Shown here piece by piece: positions 1 through 5,359 of a DNA stretch of 7,863 bases. Numbering within the stretch: the stretch's first letter is position 1; the number at the start of each line of letters is the position of its first letter. The position numbers and the translations under genes are program-made. Location: contig PXBV01000122.1 of the NCBI GenBank assembly GCA_003565575.1, positions 1 through 7,863 of the forward strand, in the 5' to 3' direction. Source of the DNA: Psychroflexus sp. (GTDB lineage Bacteria > Bacteroidota > Bacteroidia > Flavobacteriales > Flavobacteriaceae). Under the pieces are notes generated by a model. The model did no database searches. It was given only the letters and a program-made list of their open reading frames with translations, and was not told the origin of the DNA.

Positions 1-194
1 AGATTGGGTAGCACGGCTTGCATATTCGTTTCTCTATTTATAAATCCAGGCATACGTAATGTGGCCATTTTGGTTTTAAATTGAATGAGTACAGCTGTGA
101 TGTCTTGTTCATCTTCCATATAATTGGTGGTATGGGCATGCGAGTGATGCTCATGATCGTGCTCATGATGTTCCTGGTGGTCGTGTTCATGATG
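1..194 (-). pseudogene. In-frame continuation of the permease beyond the TAG (partial, runs off the window)
   Basis: Directly after the TAG at 197-195 the same frame continues with no further stop for 64 codons to the window edge. It first extends the His/Asp/Glu-rich run (12 His in 21 codons, 194-132). It then reads into a segment with Asp-Ile-Thr-Ala-Val-Leu-Ile-Gln-Phe-Lys and, near the edge, Ile-Asn-Arg-Glu-Thr-Asn-Met-Gln-Ala. This is the kind of sequence FtsX-like permeases carry before their C-terminal membrane bundle. The nonsense codon therefore splits one gene and is not a true end. An in-frame ATG at 119-117 could in principle restart translation. The rest of the gene lies outside the window, so I cannot tell whether it holds other lesions. 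Confidence 0.75.
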
Positions 195-239
195 CTATTC
201 ATCGTGGTCGTGATGACTATCTCCATGATTGTGGTCATG
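132..239 (-). repeat. Histidine-rich low-complexity tract in the permease
   Basis: Thirty-six codons, one of which is the TAG, contain 18 His mixed with Asp, Glu and a few Asn, Gln, Gly, Ser and Ala. On the plus strand this appears as a run of ATG, GTG and TCG triplets. The tract lies in the predicted extracytoplasmic domain, before the C-terminal membrane segments. His/Asp-rich loops of this kind bind zinc, nickel or cobalt in other transporters and binding proteins. The imperfect codon repeats would also make the tract prone to slippage, although the interruption seen is a substitution-type stop and not a frameshift. Confidence 0.85.
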
Positions 240-848
240 GACTTGCCACACGCTTTCTATTGGCGTAAGTACCAGTTGGTCTAGAACAGTGTTAGTGCGT
301 TCTAAAAGGCCAACTACAGTATAAAGATCTTCTTCATGAGCGTGGCCACCTTGGCTATCGCCATGAATTCCAAAAAATTGATCACCCAGTATTAGATTAG
401 TGCGTTTGGCCACATCAACACCAATATTAGCTTCCATAGGTTTTGAAAACACTTGGCCTTCTTGAAAACTAGCATCATACTTTTTAAGATAAGCTTCTGT
501 AGTTCCTAAAATCCGATATCCTTCATAAGAATCACCGTAAGCAAGCGGTATAGCTTCTTTCACCTGTGGATTATTCATGATGGTTTTGGCCTCACCGTAA
601 TTGATGTTTCCAGTGGGAGCATCTAGATGGTAAACAGCGGATAATACAAGTTGTAATGGACTGCCTTTGGCGCCCATGACCAAGTCTACATCCTTTAAAT
701 CTTTCTCGAATTTATTTTCAAGTTGAAGCCGAATAAGCAGCAATACAGAAATAATGCTTATCCCAAAGACTAGAAGGCCTAAACTTATGCTTGAAGGAAT
801 AGGTTTAAAGACAATATTTTTCCAGGCAATATGAATTAGACGTTTCAT
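195..848 (-). CDS. FtsX/MacB-like ABC permease, N-terminal part, ended by in-frame TAG
   Basis: Membrane subunit of an ABC transporter. The 217 residues before the stop hold one hydrophobic segment (about 20-40) and then a large extracytoplasmic domain. That domain includes a Gly-Ala-Lys-Gly-Ser-Pro motif (59-64) and a PTGN motif (78-81), which I associate from memory with the FtsX-like permeases of Zur-controlled ABC operons. H162, H169 and H171 form a small His cluster, and H204-H215 begin a much denser one. FtsX-type permeases usually have about 400 residues with three more C-terminal membrane segments, so this ORF is about half length. The ATG directly follows the TAA of the ATPase gene with no gap, so the two are co-transcribed. 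The frame remains open and coding beyond the stop (see 1-194). Zinc or another transition metal as substrate is inference. The truncation may be a real nonsense mutation, a sequencing error or a readthrough site. Confidence 0.85.
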   Translation of the reverse strand: MKRLIHIAWKNIVFKPIPSSISLGLLVFGISIISVLLLIRLQLENKFEKDLKDVDLVMGAKGSPLQLVLSAVYHLDAPTGNINYGEAKTIMNNPQVKEAIPLAYGDSYEGYRILGTTEAYLKKYDASFQEGQVFSKPMEANIGVDVAKRTNLILGDQFFGIHGDSQGGHAHEEDLYTVVGLLERTNTVLDQLVLTPIESVWQVHDHNHGDSHHDHDE

Positions 849-1472
849 TTATAAGGCTTCTAAAGTAATGAGGTTATCAATTTCAGATTTTAATCGGGTG
901 TCGTGGGTTACGATCACCAATACAGCTTTATTCTGTTTAGCCTCTTGTAGAAGAAGATGTAAAACTTCTTCACAATTTTTATCATCTAGTGCACTGGTGG
1001 GTTCATCGGCTAAAATAAGTTGCGGAGCATTCATCATGGCTCTACAAATACTTACTCTTTGTAGCTGCCCAGTACTGAGTTGATAAGGCTTTCTCGAAAG
1101 CAAGTTAGATACGCCTAAACGCTCAGCTATTTCAATGGCTTTACACATGTTCTTGGCGTAAGGAGAGAGCATAATGTTTTCTAAGATAGACAAAGATTCA
1201 ATAAAATAGGCTTGTTGATACACCAATCCAATGTGTTGCCCTCTCCACGCATCTTTTTTATATGGGCTTAGCGTATGTATATCTTCATTGTGTACTGAAA
1301 TGCTTCCCGATTTTGGTTGTATTAATCCTGCCAGCAAATGCATTAATGTAGTTTTGCCAGAACCTGATTCACCTTGAATCAGCAAAGAAGAATTAATTTC
1401 TACGTTAATGTCTGGAAACGATATTAATTCAGATTTGGGATATTGATAGGATACTTGTGAAGTGCTTAGCAT
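849..1472 (-). CDS. ABC transporter ATP-binding protein (LolD/MacB type)
   Basis: Cytoplasmic ATPase that drives the FtsX-like permease encoded just downstream. At 207 residues it matches the single-domain LolD/MacB/FtsE size. Motifs in order are Walker A Gly-Glu-Ser-Gly-Ser-Gly-Lys-Thr (34-41), Q-loop glutamines (86-87), ABC signature Leu-Ser-Thr-Gly-Gln (132-136, Thr in place of the usual Gly), Walker B ending in Asp-Glu (152-157) and the H-loop histidine H190. All catalytic positions are present, so this subunit looks functional even though its partner is interrupted. The ATG overlaps the end of the merC-like gene by 7 bp, and the stop abuts the permease start, which indicates a translationally coupled operon. 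The class also includes lipoprotein-release and macrolide-export ATPases. Metal-related transport is inferred from the permease and the neighbours. Confidence 0.93.
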   Translation of the reverse strand: MLSTSQVSYQYPKSELISFPDINVEINSSLLIQGESGSGKTTLMHLLAGLIQPKSGSISVHNEDIHTLSPYKKDAWRGQHIGLVYQQAYFIESLSILENIMLSPYAKNMCKAIEIAERLGVSNLLSRKPYQLSTGQLQRVSICRAMMNAPQLILADEPTSALDDKNCEEVLHLLLQEAKQNKAVLVIVTHDTRLKSEIDNLITLEAL

Positions 1473-1906
1473 AATTTTGATTTAAATGACTTTTTACATG
1501 CATTACAATAGCGATAATTCCAAATGTGCATGATAATAAGTAAAGCAGAACCAGCATACATCATCCACATGCCAAAATCATAATGAAAAATTTCTGACAA
1601 TAACCCAATAGTAAAAATGAACCATGCAGACCAAAGGCCTATTTTGATAAGGGTAAAGTGAGTGTGTTTTGATGACCACCACACAGCTACCAAACTCAAC
1701 ACCAAAAACACATAGTCTAAGGATGCCCAAAATGCATTTCCATGGGCGTGCTGGGCTACTTGGGGGCCAAAAAATGGACGTGATAAAAAAATTAATGGAG
1801 TGATAGCACAATGGATAGCACACAATCCACTAGCTATAATGCCCAATATATCAGACGTAGGGGTGTATGATAAAAGCTTACTTCGAAAATTCAGAGCTTT
1901 GTTCAT
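1466..1906 (-). CDS. MerC-domain membrane protein
   Basis: Small inner-membrane protein of 146 residues with about four hydrophobic segments (roughly 20-42, 60-78, 86-106, 112-129). The first helix carries the MerC hallmark Cys-x-x-His-Cys (C29, H32, C33) followed by Ala-Ile-Thr-Pro-Leu. The periplasmic and cytoplasmic ends add His pairs (H53/H55, H81/H83) and a C-terminal Cys-x-x-Cys (C134, C137) plus C146, so the protein is rich in possible metal ligands. MerC was named for mercury uptake, but no merA, merR or merT lies nearby. In Bacteroidota such proteins often sit with Fur-family regulators, so a zinc or other metal role is more likely here. It is the first gene of the minus-strand operon, preceded by the palindrome at 1992-2006. 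No in-frame upstream start looked better. Confidence 0.85.
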   Translation of the reverse strand: MNKALNFRSKLLSYTPTSDILGIIASGLCAIHCAITPLIFLSRPFFGPQVAQHAHGNAFWASLDYVFLVLSLVAVWWSSKHTHFTLIKIGLWSAWFIFTIGLLSEIFHYDFGMWMMYAGSALLIIMHIWNYRYCNACKKSFKSKLC

Positions 1907-1991
1907 AGTGTATTTTTAGATCTATTTTTTATTGAAAATTGGGTAAACACGTTGACTTGAATTGATTTATAAATTCAACCATCGAAATTAA

Positions 1992-2006
1992 TGCAACTTA
2001 GTTGCA
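1992..2006. promoter_or_regulatory. Candidate Fur/Zur-family operator, perfect 7-1-7 palindrome
   Basis: TGCAACT-T-AGTTGCA is a perfect inverted repeat with 7-bp arms and a 1-bp centre, the geometry typical of Fur-family operators. It lies 86 bp upstream of the merC-like ATG and overlaps the candidate minus-strand -7 element at 2005-2012, so a bound repressor would block transcription. The Fur-family gene at 3842 is the obvious candidate regulator. I do not recall the exact consensus used by Bacteroidota Zur proteins, so the assignment rests on symmetry, position and context. Confidence 0.65.
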
Positions 2007-2012
2007 AAAATA
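2005..2012 (-). promoter_or_regulatory. Candidate -7 promoter element (TATTTTTG) for the merC-ABC operon
   Basis: Read on the minus strand this is TATTTTTG, an exact match to the Bacteroidota -7 consensus TAnnTTTG. Transcription would start inside the adjacent palindrome and leave a leader of about 90 nt before the merC-like ATG at 1906. No convincing -33 TTG is seen 17-23 bp further upstream (AT-rich sequence only), so strength is uncertain. Confidence 0.45.
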
Positions 2013-2072
2013 ATAAATAATTTGTTTATTTGATAAGATTTGAAGATTAGAAGTTATTATCGTTGTTATTTT

Positions 2073-2180
2073 ATGAAACGTATTCTATTGAATATAGGCT
2101 TTCTACTTCTCAATGAAATTACAATCTGCACTCAAATACTAACCTATATAATTAATTTACATCTAATACAAAACTTATGA
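2073..2180 (+). other. Possible 35-codon leader ORF overlapping the phosphatase start
   Basis: An ATG at 2073 opens a 35-residue hydrophobic reading frame (Met-Lys-Arg-Ile-Leu-Leu...) whose TGA shares the ATGA junction with the phosphatase ATG at 2177, an arrangement typical of translational coupling. Both starts begin with the same ten bases, ATGAAACGTA. No family is recognised and the ORF could be chance in AT-rich DNA. A regulatory leader peptide is possible but unproven. Confidence 0.2.
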
Positions 2181-3586
2181 AACGTAGAGAGTTTTTTAGA
2201 AATACAAGTTTAGCCACTGCGGGGATTGGTCTTTCTAGTGGACTTAGTCTGGCTTCCAGTATTCGTTCTACTCAAGATTTTGGTGCATCTACTGCCAAAA
2301 ACATCATTTTCATGGTCAGTGATGGGATGAGTCAAGGCACCTTGACTATGGCCGACACCCTAAAACAGCGAAAATATGGAAAGCCATCTATTTGGTTAGA
2401 CCTCTACCGTGAGCAAAAAGTAAAGCGTTCACTTATGGATATGGCTTCAGAAAGCTCGTTGGTTACAGACTCTGCTGCAGCTTCATCATCTTGGGGCGGC
2501 GGTCACCGAATACCTAATGGAGGAATAAACGTAGGTCGTGGTGGGGTAGAACATCAACCTATTTGGCAAAAGTTCATGAATAGTGGTAAAAAAGCAGGGA
2601 TTGTTACATCAGTATTTGCAACTCATGCAACACCAGCAGGATTTTGCGTGAATAGTAAAAGTAGAAATGACCAAGACGGCATAGCCGAAAAATATTCAGA
2701 ATTAGATCTTCAAGTCATTATGGGGGGTGGGCAAAAGTTTTTTGATCCAAATTTGAGAAAAGATAAGAAGGATTTGTATGGAAAGTTTAGGTCTAAAAAC
2801 TATCAACTTTTGAAAACTAAAAAGGATTTAGCTCAAGCAAATTCTAAACTCCCTATTTTAGGTTTATTTCATCAAGAAGCCTTGCCCTATGAAATTGATC
2901 GTATTAACGATAAGGAATTGAATGCCAAAATACCAAGTCTAAGGGAAATGACTGTTAAGGCTATAGATAATTTGAAAGATCATTCTGATGGTTTTGTACT
3001 TCAAGTAGAGGCGGGGAAAGTAGATTGGGCGGCGCATGCCAATGATGCAGCAGCTATGATTTATGACCAAATGGCTTTTGATGAGGTTGTAGAAGAAGCT
3101 ATAAGCTTTGCAGAAAAGGATGGAGAAACTTTAGTTATAATCACAACAGATCATGGCAATGCCAACCCTGGTATTATGTATGGTAAAGATGTGAACGAAA
3201 ATTTTGGGAGACTACAACACTTTACCCATACTAATGAGTGGATTTTGAATCAAATTTCTAAAAAAGACTCGAGCTCAAGAGTAAGAGAGATTATAAACGA
3301 AGCAAATAATTACACGATTTCTAAGGTAGAAGCAAATGCCATTTTGAATTACTATAAAAATTTAGAAAAGCCAGAATCAGGTTTATACAACTATAAAAGC
3401 CTGCCGTTCAAGCTCTTGTCCAATATGCAAAAAGATTATCATTCTGTAGGGTGGATGTCCGATAATCATTCTGCAGATTATGTAGAGCTTGCAGCTTACG
3501 GACCGGGTAGCAATCTTTTGAAAGGCTTTATGAAAAATACAGAATTACATTATATGCTATTAGAAGCCTGTGAGGTAGAAGCTTGA
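2177..3586 (+). CDS. phoA: Alkaline phosphatase, Tat-exported
   Basis: Phosphate monoesterase of the PhoA superfamily, 469 residues. The N-terminus (Lys-Arg-Arg-Glu-Phe-Phe-Arg, then a hydrophobic stretch to about residue 27) is a twin-arginine signal, so the enzyme should be exported folded, probably already carrying metal. Active-site positions by comparison with E. coli PhoA are D49, nucleophile S99 in Thr-Asp-Ser-Ala, T152 in His-Ala-Thr-Pro, phosphate-binding R163, E278, D283, H287, D325-H326 and H431. All zinc and magnesium ligands therefore appear present. H150 and W284 stand where E. coli has D153 and K328, as in the Vibrio-type enzyme. It is divergent from the merC operon across a 270-bp gap. 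No Pho-box-like repeat or clear TAnnTTTG promoter was found upstream. As a zinc enzyme beside a probable zinc locus it may share its control, which is inference. Confidence 0.93.
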   Translation: MKRREFFRNTSLATAGIGLSSGLSLASSIRSTQDFGASTAKNIIFMVSDGMSQGTLTMADTLKQRKYGKPSIWLDLYREQKVKRSLMDMASESSLVTDSAAASSSWGGGHRIPNGGINVGRGGVEHQPIWQKFMNSGKKAGIVTSVFATHATPAGFCVNSKSRNDQDGIAEKYSELDLQVIMGGGQKFFDPNLRKDKKDLYGKFRSKNYQLLKTKKDLAQANSKLPILGLFHQEALPYEIDRINDKELNAKIPSLREMTVKAIDNLKDHSDGFVLQVEAGKVDWAAHANDAAAMIYDQMAFDEVVEEAISFAEKDGETLVIITTDHGNANPGIMYGKDVNENFGRLQHFTHTNEWILNQISKKDSSSRVREIINEANNYTISKVEANAILNYYKNLEKPESGLYNYKSLPFKLLSNMQKDYHSVGWMSDNHSADYVELAAYGPGSNLLKGFMKNTELHYMLLEACEVEA

Positions 3587-3603
3587 AAAGCAACTGATAT
3601 TAT

Positions 3604-3763
3604 GGGGCTTACCCCCAAGGTGTTGGGGGTCAGGCTTTCCGCTACAATGCTTCACCACAAAAGCATAAAACTAATAAGTACATCTTGGCTCCCAAGCTCG
3701 CCAGTTGTACTTAAGTTTTAAAAGCTTTTGTGATTGCAGGATTTCCACTTCAATCCTTAAGCC
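3604..3763. repeat. Nested palindromic intergenic element (REP/MITE-like)
   Basis: About 160 bp between phoA and the fur-like gene is built from ordered repeats. Short outer inverted ends are GGCTTA (3606-3611) and TAAGCC (3758-3763). A hairpin ACCCCCA/TGGGGGT occupies 3611-3630. Two similar direct copies, GGCTTTCCGCTACAAT (3633-3648) and GGATTTCCACTTCAAT (3739-3754), match at 13 of 16 positions. Between them lie nested inverted arms: CACAAAAGC (3656-3664)/GCTTTTGTG (3724-3732), TAAGTACA (3675-3682)/TGTACTTA (3706-3713) and CTTGG/CCAAG (3684-3696). It resembles, from memory, dispersed palindromic repeats scattered in Bacteroidota genomes. The first hairpin starts 24 bp after the phoA stop and could also limit read-through, but no T-run follows it. 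Confidence 0.7.
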
Positions 3764-3829
3764 AAAATCACACACAAAAAAACTATCATAGTTTAAAAAC
3801 AAGGTTTAGTTATTGACATTTCACTTGTT

Positions 3830-3837
3830 TACCTTTG
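3830..3837 (+). promoter_or_regulatory. Candidate -7 element (TACCTTTG) of the fur-like gene
   Basis: TACCTTTG matches TAnnTTTG exactly and ends 4 bp before the ATG at 3842. A start site 5-8 bp downstream would fall on or next to the ATG, implying a leaderless or nearly leaderless mRNA. The nearest TTG (3813-3815) is only 14 bp upstream of the element, shorter than the usual -33/-7 spacing. Confidence 0.4.
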
Positions 3838-3841
3838 TCAT

Positions 3842-4219
3842 ATGGCAGTAAGAAGAAAAACAAAATCTGTACAAACCGTTTTGAAGTTATTTCATAACAG
3901 TCACAATGCGTTTTCAGTTGTGGATTTAGTAGAAAAGTTTGACGGGCAGATGAATAAAACAACAGTCTATCGTATTCTAGAAAGACTTGAAAGCGAAGGC
4001 TTAGTACATTCCTTTACAGATTCGCAAGGTTTAAAATGGTATGCCAAGTGTCAAGATTGTACAGCACATCAGCACGACGATATTCATCCGCATTTTCAAT
4101 GCAAATCCTGCGGTAAGGTGGTATGTTTACCAGATGATTACAAAAGTCCAGAACTTCCCAATTACCAAATAGAGCATGTAGAGGTGCTTATTACTGGGTA
4201 CTGCCCAGACTGCAAATAA
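3842..4219 (+). CDS. Fur-family transcriptional repressor (possibly Zur)
   Basis: Metal-responsive DNA-binding repressor of 125 residues, slightly shorter than typical Fur (about 135-150). The N-terminal winged helix spans about 5-68, with the recognition helix Asn-Lys-Thr-Thr-Val-Tyr-Arg-Ile-Leu (38-46). The dimerisation and metal domain holds a His/Asp cluster (H76, H78, D79, D80, H82, H84) running into F85-x-C87, then Cys-x-x-Cys pairs at C87/C90 and C121/C124 that fit the family's structural zinc site. An extra pair, C70/C73, precedes the His cluster. The start is fixed by the DNA-binding domain, since the next Met (M37) would delete it. The neighbouring His-rich ABC permease, MerC-like protein and 7-1-7 palindrome suggest zinc sensing (Zur). 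Iron, peroxide or nickel sensing cannot be excluded from sequence alone. No similar palindrome lies at its own promoter, so autoregulation is not evident. Confidence 0.88.
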   Translation: MAVRRKTKSVQTVLKLFHNSHNAFSVVDLVEKFDGQMNKTTVYRILERLESEGLVHSFTDSQGLKWYAKCQDCTAHQHDDIHPHFQCKSCGKVVCLPDDYKSPELPNYQIEHVEVLITGYCPDCK

Positions 4220-4456
4220 GTTGGTTGTAGATAATTGTTTTAGATGCCATTACATGGCTCTTGGATTTTATCTAGTTTTTAAACTAAAACAGCATGCGAA
4301 TGATTTATAAATCTAATTCACTAAAGCCGAGCTAAGTAATACTTGGTGAGTAGAGAGGGGAATCATCTGATGGTAAACGGTTCTTGATTAACTAAACTTT
4401 CTTTTAATATTAAGGTTTGTTTGTGTGTTTTGCATTAATTTTAGTAATTAAGTATT
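4220..4456. other. Intergenic gap with no clear gene
   Basis: These 237 bp between the fur-like gene and the nucleotidyltransferase hold no convincing ORF. A short inverted repeat TAGTTT/AAACTA with a 2-base centre lies near 4270 but is too short to be a good terminator. The near match AAGGTTTG (4412-4419, one base off TAnnTTTG) lies 37 bp before the ATG at 4457 and is a weak promoter candidate for the downstream operon. Confidence 0.4.
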
Positions 4457-5359
4457 ATGAATTGTTTGCAGCCCCTTCTTTATTTTTCCATATTTAAGCA
4501 CCCACTTCAGTTGGAAGAAATTCATTTTTTTTCTAATAATACTTCCATAGAACAAACCAAAATAGAAATTGAATACGCAATTACCAAAGGGATTTTAAAG
4601 AAAGAAGGAGATTTTTATCTAAGTGCAGAATTAACTTTTGAAGCCATTCAAAAGCGGAAAGAAGAAAATGAATATGCTCAGCAGGTGATGAAAAAAGCGG
4701 TGAAAAGGGCTAAGTTTATACATAAATATTTTCCATTTGTAAAGGCAGTTGGTATTTCTGGGTCGCTTTCTAAAGGTAGATTTAATGCTGATGCCGATGC
4801 AGATTACTTTATTATCACCAGCAAAAATTCACTTTGGACATGCCGAACCTTGCTAATCGCTTTTAAAAAGATTTTCTTGTTGAATAGTAAAAAGTTTTTT
4901 TGTGTCAATTATTTTATTTCAGAAAATGCCTTGGAAATTGATGAAAAAAACCGCTTTACGGCAACTGAATTAGTCACTTTAATTCCCATTACTAATAAAA
5001 GTTTATTCGAAAAGTTTTATCAAGAGAATGAATGGGTTAAGCAGTTTTATCCCAATCAAGACCTATCCGTAAAAGAATTAGACCAACCCAAATCTACCCT
5101 TAAAGCAGTATTGGAAAACCTATTCAAGCCCCAGACTATATTTAGCGAACGGTTTTTTAAATTCATCACCACAAGGTTTTGGTCTAAGAAATTTAAGCAC
5201 ATGACAGATGCTGAAAAGAAAGTAGCTTTTAAAAGTTCAAATACGGTTTCCAAGCATCATCCTGATAATTACCAGAAGAAGGTAATCAATGAACTCAACA
5301 AGCGATATAAAATTTACAATCAAAAATTTAAATTAAAATTCGAGGAAGAATATGCCTAA
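4457..5359 (+). CDS. Nucleotidyltransferase-domain protein with N-terminal winged-helix-like segment
   Basis: Probable member of the polymerase-beta-like nucleotidyltransferase fold, 300 residues, cytoplasmic. Residues 9-57 (Phe-Lys-His-Pro-Leu-Gln-Leu-Glu-Glu-Ile and following) read like a small helix-turn-helix or winged helix. The catalytic signature follows: Gly-Ser at 102-103, G107, then Asp-Ala-Asp at 114-116 (D112 also available), fitting the hG[GS]...DxD pattern. The third acidic residue is not obvious: the following strand reads Cys-Val-Asn-Tyr (149-152), with N151 near where an Asp might be expected. The C-terminal 100 residues are basic and probably helical. An in-frame TAA 12 bp upstream supports the chosen ATG. 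It is first in an operon, overlapping the radical SAM gene by 8 bp. The substrate is unknown. A role in activating or tagging a small molecule made with the next two enzymes is inference. Confidence 0.75.
   Translation: MNCLQPLLYFSIFKHPLQLEEIHFFSNNTSIEQTKIEIEYAITKGILKKEGDFYLSAELTFEAIQKRKEENEYAQQVMKKAVKRAKFIHKYFPFVKAVGISGSLSKGRFNADADADYFIITSKNSLWTCRTLLIAFKKIFLLNSKKFFCVNYFISENALEIDEKNRFTATELVTLIPITNKSLFEKFYQENEWVKQFYPNQDLSVKELDQPKSTLKAVLENLFKPQTIFSERFFKFITTRFWSKKFKHMTDAEKKVAFKSSNTVSKHHPDNYQKKVINELNKRYKIYNQKFKLKFEEEYA

Noticed and set aside
38..238. Minus-strand ORF of 66 codons in a second frame, Met/Thr/Ile-rich
   Set aside because: It is a frame-shifted reading of the same His tract. The permease frame gives the family-like sequence on both sides of the TAG, so no frameshift is needed.
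81..284. Plus-strand ORF of 67 codons, very rich in Met, Val and Phe, resembling a membrane protein
   Set aside because: It is the complement of the His/Asp codon run on the minus strand. CAT and CAC read in reverse give ATG and GTG, which makes an artificial hydrophobic frame.
1466..1906. Mercury-resistance operon, suggested by the MerC domain
   Set aside because: No merA, merR, merT or merP is present. The neighbours (His-rich ABC permease, Fur-family regulator) point to nutritional metal homeostasis.
2614..2632. TTGCAACTCATGCAAC inside phoA, similar to the arms of the 7-1-7 palindrome
   Set aside because: The halves are in direct rather than inverted orientation, and the bases encode the conserved Thr-His-Ala-Thr segment, so coding constraint explains them.
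3611..3630. C/G-rich hairpin after phoA as a classical intrinsic terminator
   Set aside because: The stem is strong but is followed by CAGGCTTTCC with no T-run. It fits better as part of the larger repeat element.
3814..3840. TGACA/TGTCA inverted arms around the fur-like promoter as an autoregulatory operator
   Set aside because: The arms are only 5 bp and 17 bp apart, unlike the 7-1-7 layout. They overlap promoter-like bases and are expected by chance in this composition.
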